Virus record (IMG/VR): IMGVR_UViG_3300001460_006018 | Coordinates: 1-29,496 of that record | DNA length: 29,496 nt | Origin: a virus | Direction: 5' to 3' (one strand) | Shown here: in pieces, positions 7,743 to 14,812 of the stretch | How positions within the stretch are numbered: the stretch's first letter is position 1 | How the letters are laid out: each line of letters begins with the position of its first letter | Position numbers and translations under genes: made by a program | Notes under the pieces: model-generated | What the model saw: the letters and a program-made list of their open reading frames with translations, nothing else | Database searches by the model: none | Told to the model about the DNA's origin: nothing

Positions 7743-7750
7743 TATTTAGT
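7743..7750 (-). promoter_or_regulatory. T4-late-like promoter octamer before the porin
   Basis: Minus-strand ACTAAATA lies 64 bases upstream of the porin start in a 116-base non-coding gap. No other promoter pattern is visible in that gap. Confidence 0.45.
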
Positions 7751-7795
7751 ACTTGGGGTTATTTGATATGTTAGTATAGAATAAAAATGTGTTAT

Positions 7796-8716
7796 TTATG
7801 CAACAATTTTGTTATGGTTTTCGATAAAATTGTTATAATTAGATATTCTAAAGGTAATCCTGTGCAAAACTCTTTTTGCAAGAATTTCTGGATCATTTTG
7901 ATCTCTTTTATGCAATGTTAGTAACTGATCCATTAGTACAATATCTCCCGGTTCGTACCAATGCTGATATACATATTTGTCTTGAAACATATGATCATAT
8001 AAACGTTGGAAAAGTGTTTCATCTTTTGTGATAATTTTACATTTATTGTTTGTGTAAAAATAAAGACCCTTTACACCTGCAACGTTTTGTTGAAGCAACC
8101 ACATCTTATAAGGTTTGTCATCTACTGAATCTTTCTTCATCATTTTTAATTGTGTGTCAGATAATCCTTTAGCCCATACTTCTGGTGTGTATTCATATTC
8201 ACAATGCACACCTTCTAATTCTTTTTTAAACGCATCATCTAAATCATTATATGCTAGATTTGTATTCAAATAACTTGTGCTAGTGTTTTCACAACCTTCG
8301 TAACCTTGTAGTGCTACACCATCAGCACGATCTAATCCATTTAAGTTGGCGTGCCAATCTAATATACCCGAGCTGAATATACCTGTTGATATACCTTTTT
8401 TATTCTTTTTTGCAGTTGTTCTTTGTATAGGATATAGTTCTATATCTTTATCCCATTTGCTAGTGTTAGGAGGAGTCTTACCAAGATAAAACTCACCTTC
8501 TTTTGTATAAATCATTTGCCTGTAGTTAGCAACAGTGCCTATACGTTCAATAAAATTTACAAAGTGATAAGGAAGACGATTTTGTTTTTTTAATACTACT
8601 ATTAAATTATTGTGTAATAATTCTTTAATGCCAAGTACATCATCATCACTAATATTTGAAATATCAACATTGTTAACTTTTACAGCTACACCATTATTAA
8701 GATTTTGAAATTGCAT
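7796..8716 (-). CDS. TauD/TfdA-like dioxygenase homologue with altered metal site
   Basis: From the ATG at 8716 the product has 306 residues. A longer reading to 8782 would need a GTG and overlap the upstream gene; the ATG with AGGAT upstream is preferred. The LDWHANLNG segment sits where TauD-type 2-oxoglutarate/Fe(II) enzymes have the HxD pair, and the C-terminal WYEPGDIVLMDQLLTLH...RVLHRITFR matches the distal His and the 2-oxoglutarate-binding Arg. The expected metal-ligand Asp is Asn here (His122, Asn124 in this numbering), so the enzyme may be inactive, halogenase-like in geometry, or use another ligand. The substrate is unknown. Next gene upstream is a 70-aa protein of unknown role. 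Confidence 0.65.
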   Translation of the reverse strand: MQFQNLNNGVAVKVNNVDISNISDDDVLGIKELLHNNLIVVLKKQNRLPYHFVNFIERIGTVANYRQMIYTKEGEFYLGKTPPNTSKWDKDIELYPIQRTTAKKNKKGISTGIFSSGILDWHANLNGLDRADGVALQGYEGCENTSTSYLNTNLAYNDLDDAFKKELEGVHCEYEYTPEVWAKGLSDTQLKMMKKDSVDDKPYKMWLLQQNVAGVKGLYFYTNNKCKIITKDETLFQRLYDHMFQDKYVYQHWYEPGDIVLMDQLLTLHKRDQNDPEILAKRVLHRITFRISNYNNFIENHNKIVA

Positions 8717-8747
8717 ATAATAATTTATCCTAGTATTACAAGGAATA

Positions 8748-8960
8748 TTACCACTTTTGAGACAATTTTTCTTTAAGTTCACGTTGTGAGCTAATAGCTC
8801 TTATACAGCTTAATATAGCATTAGCTCTTGTAAATGCTGATTTGCTATATCCATTAAATTGTTTATTTTGTTCTGTTTCTTTTTGAAATTCTGCTAATAA
8901 AATAGATTCCATTAATTTAAAGTCGCTGTCGGATAAATCTTGCATTCTGTTTACTAGCAT
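8748..8960 (-). CDS. Hypothetical helical protein, 70 aa
   Basis: The 70-residue product is charged and probably all helical (DSDFKLMESILLAEFQ, AFTRANAILSCIRAI, LKEKLSQKW). No domain is recognised and there is no membrane segment. AGGAG precedes the ATG by about six bases. A late-like octamer lies 27 bases upstream, so it appears to be the first gene of a late transcript that also carries the TauD-like gene. Confidence 0.65.
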   Translation of the reverse strand: MLVNRMQDLSDSDFKLMESILLAEFQKETEQNKQFNGYSKSAFTRANAILSCIRAISSQRELKEKLSQKW

Positions 8961-8986
8961 ACCAAACTCCTATTTACGCATTCAAA

Positions 8987-8994
8987 TATTTATT
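8987..8994 (-). promoter_or_regulatory. T4-late-like promoter octamer
   Basis: Minus-strand AATAAATA lies 27 bases upstream of the ATG at 8960, in the short gap after the 87-aa gene. Spacing equals that before the tail fibre and the 81-aa membrane protein gene. Confidence 0.5.
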
Positions 8995-8999
8995 ATATT

Positions 9000-9263
9000 T
9001 TAAGAAAATTGGTTACGTAAAGTAATAATATCTTTATGGTTAGATGACACTAATCCTCCAAGATAATAATTTATATTGTTTGCTAAAACTAAATCGTCAG
9101 AATATATTCCAACACAAACATAATTGTTTGTATCTATAAAATTTATAATATCTTCCTTAACATAGTCGGTAGGCCATTCAATTATGCAATTGGCTGTATC
9201 TTCACATACTGTAACCACAGTTGGCACAAGATTATATGGAGTTGCAAATTCCTTTACAACCAT
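9000..9263 (-). CDS. Hypothetical protein, 87 aa
   Basis: The 87-residue acidic product has no recognised domain. It alternates strands and short helices (TVVTVCEDTANCIIEW, NYVCVGIYSDDLVLA), suggesting a small alpha/beta fold. Its start overlaps the stop of the upstream Hc1-like gene (TAATG), so translation is likely coupled. No own ribosome-binding site is obvious. Confidence 0.65.
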   Translation of the reverse strand: MVVKEFATPYNLVPTVVTVCEDTANCIIEWPTDYVKEDIINFIDTNNYVCVGIYSDDLVLANNINYYLGGLVSSNHKDIITLRNQFS

Positions 9264-9442
9264 TACATTTCGTCCTTACGTTTTTGTATGTCTGATCTTA
9301 AATCTGGTATTAATTTTTTTATTTCACTTAATGCTTGTCTTGCTCTAGCGGCACTTACTTTTACTCCATTTTTATCGAAGTTTTCAATTTCTTTCATATA
9401 AGTTGCAAATGCAAGAGTTAGTTGCTCGTGCTTATCATTCAT
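9263..9442 (-). CDS. Small histone H1/Hc1-like protein
   Basis: This 59-codon ORF is bounded by overlaps on both sides: eight bases with the nucleotidase gene and TAATG with the 87-aa gene. The stretch FDKNGVKVSAARARQALSEI followed by KKLIPDLRSDIQK resembles the KGNKAAAxRAR(K/Q) helix of bacterial and chlamydial Hc1-type histone-like proteins, which bind DNA. The chain is helical with a net basic C-terminal half. A DNA-binding or nucleoid-associated role is plausible. The assignment rests on one short motif. Confidence 0.6.
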   Translation of the reverse strand: MNDKHEQLTLAFATYMKEIENFDKNGVKVSAARARQALSEIKKLIPDLRSDIQKRKDEM

Positions 9443-10004
9443 TTAAGATAATCTCAGTAACCTGATCCCAACTGTATGCACGTCTTACTTCTTTATGATC
9501 AAACCATTTGTTATATGGATGATCTATAAGGATACATTTTAACCCAAACTTTAATCCTGCCACTGCATTTTCTGGTTTATCTTCTAACCAATAAAATCCT
9601 GTATCTAAATATTGCTCTAAGAAAGCATCTTTATCGCCAAACATATCTACATAATCAAACTTGTCAAAAGTTTTTTTACCAAAAGTGTATCTTAAATGTC
9701 GAGTCCTTGCTTCATTTGCAAATTGATTTGTGCCAATTGCTGTACATACATCAAATGTATAACCGTTTTCAACTAATTCAGCAACACCTTCTTTTGCACC
9801 TTCTAGTGACTCTAAGTGAGATAACCAAGCACTTTCATTAAAATCTTTGACCATTTTACTTGCAATATTTTTTTCTATTCCAAAACGTCTATGAATAGCA
9901 TATCCGTCAGGATTATCTATAATATAGTTTTCTTGTTCCATCCATTTTTCAAATTGTTTATTCCAATTTAACAGGACACCATCTACATCAGTTAATATTT
10001 TCAT
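9435..10004 (-). CDS. HAD-type 5'(3')-deoxyribonucleotidase-like phosphatase
   Basis: The 189-residue product opens MKILTDVDGVLLNW, the HAD motif I with nucleophile Asp6 and acid Asp8, as in 5'(3')-deoxyribonucleotidases. Later WLEDKPENAVAG gives the acidic motif IV, and DVCTAIG likely the motif II threonine strand. The family removes phosphate from deoxynucleoside monophosphates and fits with the nearby ribonucleotide reductase. The start at 10004 has AGAAAGG upstream; the frame stays open a further 69 bases into the PAAR gene, but that extension (MWCKNHNCI...) lacks a ribosome-binding site and family similarity. Confidence 0.75.
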   Translation of the reverse strand: MKILTDVDGVLLNWNKQFEKWMEQENYIIDNPDGYAIHRRFGIEKNIASKMVKDFNESAWLSHLESLEGAKEGVAELVENGYTFDVCTAIGTNQFANEARTRHLRYTFGKKTFDKFDYVDMFGDKDAFLEQYLDTGFYWLEDKPENAVAGLKFGLKCILIDHPYNKWFDHKEVRRAYSWDQVTEIILNE

Positions 10005-10021
10005 ATGTGCCTTTCTGTCGG

Positions 10022-10366
10022 CTAGTTTGCAAATACTGTTGTTTGCGATACAGTTATGATTTTTGCACCACAAGTATAAGTATCGTCTTTTCTTCCTATT
10101 TCTTTATCATTAGCATACACATTAGGACTATGTGTGGCTAATCCAGTTTGATGTGTAGCACATCCTGGTATTGTATGTGCTTGTTCGTTATCGCCTTTGC
10201 GTACAACACCAATACCTTCAACAAACACATCGGCACTGCCTTGTTCTGTAGCAATTATCTGAGGTGCCGCATCACACGCAATTCCATCATCTGGATCTGC
10301 ATCGCCAACACTTACGTGAACTGTGTCAACTGCTTCTGCTCCATCTTTTCTTGCTACTAATGGCAT
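10022..10366 (-). CDS. PAAR-type baseplate spike tip protein
   Basis: The 114-residue product is a PAAR-repeat protein like T4 gp5.4, the conical zinc-binding tip of the central membrane-piercing spike. It has Gly-rich short strands with the order VARKDGAEA, then VFVEGIGVVRKGD, a His/Cys cluster around HTIPGCATHQTGLATHSPNVYAND, and TYTCGAKIITVSQTTVFAN at the end, giving His and Cys candidates for metal binding. The start has AGGAAA upstream. It lies downstream of nrdA-nrdB-glutaredoxin, an unusual partner for a late structural gene. Confidence 0.85.
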   Translation of the reverse strand: MPLVARKDGAEAVDTVHVSVGDADPDDGIACDAAPQIIATEQGSADVFVEGIGVVRKGDNEQAHTIPGCATHQTGLATHSPNVYANDKEIGRKDDTYTCGAKIITVSQTTVFAN

Positions 10367-10374
10367 AGTATTTC

Positions 10375-10665
10375 CTAGTTTAGTGTTAATCCAGTCGTTG
10401 CTGTCATATATTGCGATGCCATGCCTGGCTCGGTCTTATGTACAAACAATATATTATCTTTATTAATTTTTATGTTAGATGCTGGATCTACGGTGTATAC
10501 CCATGGTCCTAATCCAATACCTTCCGCAGATGCTACAAGAGCTAGTGGCTTTGTAACAGTAATACCACCGTGTGTGTCAGCTTGAAAACGAGCTACAATT
10601 TCTTCACCAGCAGTTGTTCTAATAGTTATAGTATCATTTAGCTTAAAAGGTGTTTCAATCATCAT
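10375..10665 (-). CDS. Conserved phage protein, Sm-like small beta protein
   Basis: The 96-residue product has a strand-rich core (FKLNDTITIRTTAGEEIVARF, then TVTKPLALVAS) and a C-terminal NILFVHKTEPGMASQYMTATTG. It resembles small conserved proteins of marine T4-like phages with an Sm/LSm-type barrel pattern of a strand opening on TTAGEEIVA. No enzymatic motif is present. The start overlaps the glutaredoxin stop (ATGATG). Function is unknown; an RNA-binding role would follow only if the Sm fold were confirmed. Confidence 0.7.
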   Translation of the reverse strand: MMIETPFKLNDTITIRTTAGEEIVARFQADTHGGITVTKPLALVASAEGIGLGPWVYTVDPASNIKINKDNILFVHKTEPGMASQYMTATTGLTLN

Positions 10666-10913
10666 AATGTAAATCCAGTGCCGTTGTAATTAGTGCTTTC
10701 TATATATGACATCATTTGTTCATAACCTCCAACTTTATTACCTCCTACAATAATTTGTGGAAATGTTCTTGCGTTAGGAAAGTTTTCAAATAATTCTTCT
10801 TTAGTAAAGTCTATGTCAAGTTGTTTATATTCAAATTCCATACTGTGTGATTCACACCATGCTTTTGCTTTTGTACAACTAGGACACAAAGGTTTACCAT
10901 ATATTGTTATCAT
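10662..10913 (-). CDS. Glutaredoxin
   Basis: The 83-residue product has a CPSC active site (Cys10, Cys13) after the first strand, the TFPQI cis-proline loop near 55-59 and the GGxEQM glutathione-site stretch (GGYEQMM). This is the standard glutaredoxin length and order. It probably supplies electrons to the adjacent ribonucleotide reductase through the C-terminal cysteines of NrdA. It overlaps the nrdB stop by four bases (ATGA), so the two are translationally coupled. Confidence 0.9.
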   Translation of the reverse strand: MITIYGKPLCPSCTKAKAWCESHSMEFEYKQLDIDFTKEELFENFPNARTFPQIIVGGNKVGGYEQMMSYIESTNYNGTGFTL

Positions 10914-12013
10914 AAACTAAATCCTTTAAGTGAATCACTATCAACATCTTGTTTGATGCCGCCAATTACATATGATTCTACTTCTGTTTCCTGTGGAGCA
11001 ACTTGTAGACCCGAACTACTTAACCAGTGTTGTGTCCAAGGTAGTGGATTGGTATTTACAGGTGCATCAAAAATAGTATCAAACCCTAACGCTTTTAGTC
11101 GTCGATTAGCAATATACTCTACATATTGATTAAGTAAGGTAGCATTTAACCCAATCATTGATCCATCTTTGAAAAGATATTCTGCCCACTCTTTTTCCTC
11201 TGAAACACAATCTCGCCATAGTGCATACACATCCTCTTTGCAGTCTTTAGCAACTTTTGCCATTTCAGGATCGTCTTTTCCTTGAGCCCACAGTTTTAAA
11301 ATATGTGTGCTTAGTGCTAGATGTTGTGCTTCGTCACGTGCAATAAGACTAATAATCTTTGCACTACCTTCCATAAGTTTTAGTTCACCAAAACCAAAAG
11401 TACAAGCAAACGATACATAAAAACGCAAGCCTTCTAAAATATTTACTGTATGCATTGCAAGATACATTTTTCTTTTTACATCATACATATTACCTTCACC
11501 GCGATGAAAATAGGCATCTGATGCTTCTGTGAATTCGTCGTAGTGCTTAGTAACGCTCATAGCTCTTTTAATAATTTTATCATCATCTAAAATAGTATCA
11601 AAAACCTCGCTTGGATCAGCATATACGTTTTTCATAATATGGGTATAACTACGTGAGTGAATAGTTTCAAAAAAGTCCCAAGTGATAATACACCCTTCTA
11701 ATTCTGGTAACGATACATATGGAAGGAATGCTAAACAAGGACCACGTCCTTGCACACTATCTAGTAGTGTTTGATATTTTAAGTTACTAGTAAAGATATG
11801 TTTTTGCTCTGGACGGAAACTAGCAAAGTCAGCTCTATCTTTTTGCAAACTTACTTCTTCCGGACGCCAAAAGTATCCTAACATTGTTTGATTAAGCTTA
11901 TCAAACACTGGAAATTTAAACACATCATATCGTTGGGTGTTTTGATCTGCACCAAAAAACATTTCTTGTTTAGTGAAGTCTACTTTTTCTTTATTGAATA
12001 CCGTTTTTGACAT
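10910..12013 (-). CDS. nrdB: Ribonucleotide reductase class Ia, small (radical) subunit
   Basis: The 367-residue product has all the iron ligands and the radical tyrosine: Asp85 in LLDS, then ETIHSRSY (Glu116, His119, Tyr123), EGLRFYVSFAC and RDEAQHLALS for the second helix pair. It generates the tyrosyl radical that starts ribonucleotide reduction in NrdA, giving dNTPs for phage DNA synthesis. The start follows GAGGAA and its own sigma70-type promoter, so it can be made independently of nrdA. It is coupled downstream to glutaredoxin. Confidence 0.95.
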   Translation of the reverse strand: MSKTVFNKEKVDFTKQEMFFGADQNTQRYDVFKFPVFDKLNQTMLGYFWRPEEVSLQKDRADFASFRPEQKHIFTSNLKYQTLLDSVQGRGPCLAFLPYVSLPELEGCIITWDFFETIHSRSYTHIMKNVYADPSEVFDTILDDDKIIKRAMSVTKHYDEFTEASDAYFHRGEGNMYDVKRKMYLAMHTVNILEGLRFYVSFACTFGFGELKLMEGSAKIISLIARDEAQHLALSTHILKLWAQGKDDPEMAKVAKDCKEDVYALWRDCVSEEKEWAEYLFKDGSMIGLNATLLNQYVEYIANRRLKALGFDTIFDAPVNTNPLPWTQHWLSSSGLQVAPQETEVESYVIGGIKQDVDSDSLKGFSL

Positions 12014-12046
12014 TTTTATTCCTCGATTTTATATCTTCAATAACAC

Positions 12047-12075
12047 ATAATACAGCATTTTTTATCATGTGTCAA
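12047..12075 (-). promoter_or_regulatory. Sigma70-type (early) promoter of nrdB
   Basis: On the minus strand TTGACA (12075-12070), 17 bases, then TATTAT (12052-12047). The predicted start near 12040 leaves a leader of about 27 bases containing the nrdB GAGG. It lies in the 68-base gap after nrdA. Confidence 0.75.
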
Positions 12076-12081
12076 CTTATT

Positions 12082-14379
12082 TTATATTGTACACGCTTCG
12101 CAATCTTCTTCTTCTGTTTCAACAGAAGGAGCAAGTTCCACTACAGGCACATCATCTTCTAACTCACTTGGATCAGTTTTATAATCGTAGGTGTTTTGAT
12201 AATAACTAGTTTTCCATCCCATCTTATATGTAGTTAACAAGTCATTAATCATTTTACTCATAGGCACTTCATTGTTTTCAAACTGTGTTGGATTATAACT
12301 CCAGTTTCCACTTATACCCTGATCAAAAAACTTTTGCATTACTGCAACAATATTTATATACCCTTCGTTGCTAGGCATATCCCAGAGTAGTGTATAATAA
12401 TTCTTTAAGGTTTGATACTGTGGAACAATCTGCTTAAGAGGCCCTTTTTTGCTTTTCTTAACGGACAAGTATCCTCTAGGAGGCTCGATTCCATTGGTAG
12501 CGTTCGACACAACGGAACTGCTCTCTGAAGGCATTTGTGCAGACAATGTGCTGTGCCTAAGGCCGTGGGCTCGTATATCATTGCGTAAACCATCCCAATC
12601 ATAGTTTAGTTTATGTGGAACAATAGTGTCCACATCCTTTTTATAAGTATCAATTGGTAATATTCCATCGCTGTATTTAGTGCGGTCAAAGTAGTCACAT
12701 GGTCCTCTTTCTTTTGCTAGTTTATTACTTGCTTTTAATAGGTAATATTGGAATGCTTCTGACAAATCATGTACAATTTTCCATGCTCTGTCATCGTCAT
12801 ATCCAACATGATGCCTTGCTAGATAATGTGCTAATCCTATATATCCAACACCTAAGCTTCGTCTAGCTTTTGTGCTTATCTCAGCCGCCTTAATAGGATA
12901 GTTTTGATAATCGATTATTTCTTCTAAAGCTCTTATAGCTAATTCGCATAGCTCTTCTAAATCATCTAGTTCTTTAAGTGTTCCTACATTAATTGCACTA
13001 AGGATACATAACGCAATTTCTCCATTCTCATCATCAATATGTTCTAATGGCTTTGTTGGTAGTGTAATCTCTTGACACAGATTGCTCATGTAAACTTTAT
13101 CTTTAAAAGAACTGTGTGTATTACAATGATCTACATTCATAATATAAATGCGTCCTGTTTCAGCACGTTCTTTGATCAATGCAGAAAACAATTCCATTGC
13201 TGGAATAGACTTTTTCTTAATGCTTGTTGCACGTTCATACTTTTCATACAACTCTTGGAAAACTTTTGGATCGTCAAAATAAGCTTCATAAAGTCCAGGA
13301 ACATCTTGTGGTGAAAACAATGTTATGTCTCCGCCAGCTAACAATCTTTCATACATTGTTTTGTTAAGTTGAATTGAATAGTCTAACTTACGCACACGAT
13401 TGTCTTCTGTTCCTTTGTTATTTTTAAGCACAAGGATATCTTCAATCTCTTGATGCCAAAACGGAAAGTGTGTAGTTGCACTACCGCCTCGTACACCATT
13501 TTGTGTACAACATCTTACTGTGCTTTCAAACTTTTTTAAGAAAGGTATAATACCTGTGTGTGCTACTTCACCACCACGTATTTTACTGTTTACACCTCTT
13601 ATTCGTCCTGCGTTTATTCCGATTCCTGCTCTTTGCGCCGTGTATCTTCCGATGGACATATCACTTGCGAAGATTGAGTCAAGAGTGTCGTTGCTATCAA
13701 CCAAGACACAAGAGGCAAACTGCCTAACAGGAGTACGCACTCCAGCCATGACTGGCGTTGGGATATTAATTTTAAATAATGAGGTCGCGTCATAGTATCT
13801 CCTTACATAGTATAACCTATTTTCGTTTGGATATTCCGCAAATAAAGTTGCCGCTATCATCATATACATGAACTGCGGAGTTTCATAAATCTCGCCAGTG
13901 CTTCTATCCTGACATAGGTACTTATCTACAACTTGTCTTAAACCAGCATATGTAAAATTTTCATCTCTTTTATGTCTAATATAACCATTAAGTGTGTTTA
14001 TTTCTTCTTGTGTATAACAATCAAGTATAGAGGAATCATAAACGCCACGTTTAATATTCAAATTAATTATTTCACTTAGAGTAAGAGCATCATATGCTCC
14101 AAAAACATCTTTGTTTACTCCATACGATAACAATCGGGCCGCGGCATATTGGTAATTTGGTATATCAAGTGCAATAAGATCGTTTGCACTACGTATTAAA
14201 ATTTCCTGTATTTCTCTCGAACTCATACCATCATAGAACTGCAAATTTGCATTCATTTCAATCTGACTACTGCTAACTCCTGATACACCTTCACAAGCAA
14301 ATTCTACCACTTTATGCATTTTTTCTATGTTTAATTGTTCTTTTTCACCGCTTCTTTTTACGATTGTTATATTATTCAC
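12082..14379 (-). CDS. nrdA: Ribonucleotide reductase class Ia, large (catalytic) subunit
   Basis: The 765-residue product has an N-terminal ATP-cone (about 4-90, KRSGEKEQLNIEKMH), then the catalytic barrel. Key residues are visible: Cys224 in FASCVLVD and Cys458 in ALCILSAINVG (the redox pair), the thiyl radical Cys435 with Glu437 in SNLCQEITLP, and the C-terminal CEAC shuttle cysteines for glutaredoxin. The start codon is GTG with GGAG eight bases upstream; no better ATG exists nearby. Length is normal for NrdA. It reduces ribonucleoside diphosphates with NrdB. The gene is intact and has no intron or intein. Confidence 0.95.
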   Translation of the reverse strand: MNNITIVKRSGEKEQLNIEKMHKVVEFACEGVSGVSSSQIEMNANLQFYDGMSSREIQEILIRSANDLIALDIPNYQYAAARLLSYGVNKDVFGAYDALTLSEIINLNIKRGVYDSSILDCYTQEEINTLNGYIRHKRDENFTYAGLRQVVDKYLCQDRSTGEIYETPQFMYMMIAATLFAEYPNENRLYYVRRYYDATSLFKINIPTPVMAGVRTPVRQFASCVLVDSNDTLDSIFASDMSIGRYTAQRAGIGINAGRIRGVNSKIRGGEVAHTGIIPFLKKFESTVRCCTQNGVRGGSATTHFPFWHQEIEDILVLKNNKGTEDNRVRKLDYSIQLNKTMYERLLAGGDITLFSPQDVPGLYEAYFDDPKVFQELYEKYERATSIKKKSIPAMELFSALIKERAETGRIYIMNVDHCNTHSSFKDKVYMSNLCQEITLPTKPLEHIDDENGEIALCILSAINVGTLKELDDLEELCELAIRALEEIIDYQNYPIKAAEISTKARRSLGVGYIGLAHYLARHHVGYDDDRAWKIVHDLSEAFQYYLLKASNKLAKERGPCDYFDRTKYSDGILPIDTYKKDVDTIVPHKLNYDWDGLRNDIRAHGLRHSTLSAQMPSESSSVVSNATNGIEPPRGYLSVKKSKKGPLKQIVPQYQTLKNYYTLLWDMPSNEGYINIVAVMQKFFDQGISGNWSYNPTQFENNEVPMSKMINDLLTTYKMGWKTSYYQNTYDYKTDPSELEDDVPVVELAPSVETEEEDCEACTI

Positions 14380-14391
14380 GTCTTTCTCCTA

Positions 14392-14811
14392 TTAACTGTA
14401 CTGTGGTAGTTCTGAATATTGAACTTGCGATTCTGTGCTTGCATTCATGAACCCTACTATGTTATTATAAATGCCTATAGTATTATTGTCAACTGATAAT
14501 AGGTACAAGTACCTACTTTTATCTCGGTCTAATGTTATATGTATCCCAAAATCTGATCGAGAAAAGCGATCGGTTAATTGCAATGTGTACGAAATTGCAA
14601 GTAATTTTTTGAATTCACAATAGATATTTTCGTGTATCATTTCCCAAGGATCGGGCCAGGTATCTTTATTGTATGGATCAATACTCATTTTAGAAGTTGG
14701 GACAGTATTCCAAAATTTAAACACACTTTCATACGGATCCTCATCTTGCTCTAGCCTGTTGCGTAATGAGAGCCAGAGCTTAATATTTTGATAGAAGTTG
14801 CCGTTAAACAT
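14392..14811 (-). CDS. Conserved hypothetical protein, 139 aa
   Basis: The 139-residue product is rich in aromatic residues (IKLWLSLRNR, FKFWNTV, DTWPDPWEMI) and has a strand-turn pattern near FGIHITLDRDKSRYLYLLSVDNN. I recognise no functional family, although WPDPWE-containing proteins of this sort are seen beside fibre genes of marine T4-like phages. It begins one base after the tail fibre stop, so a fibre assembly or attachment role is suggested by position only. Confidence 0.65.
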   Translation of the reverse strand: MFNGNFYQNIKLWLSLRNRLEQDEDPYESVFKFWNTVPTSKMSIDPYNKDTWPDPWEMIHENIYCEFKKLLAISYTLQLTDRFSRSDFGIHITLDRDKSRYLYLLSVDNNTIGIYNNIVGFMNASTESQVQYSELPQYS

Positions 14812-14812
14812 A

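Noticed and set aside
7270-7749. Plus-strand ORF over the porin
   Set aside because: Antisense to the porin, low-complexity, no ribosome-binding site.
8717-8782. Longer start (GTG) for the TauD-like gene
   Set aside because: It overlaps the 70-aa gene and has no ribosome-binding site, while the ATG at 8716 has AGGAT.
10005-10073. Longer start for the nucleotidase gene
   Set aside because: The extension lies in the PAAR gene and is not family-like. MKILTDVDG at 10004 is the natural N-terminus.
12405-12602. Minus-strand ORF inside nrdA
   Set aside because: Alternate frame within nrdA. The nrdA frame is intact with all catalytic residues.
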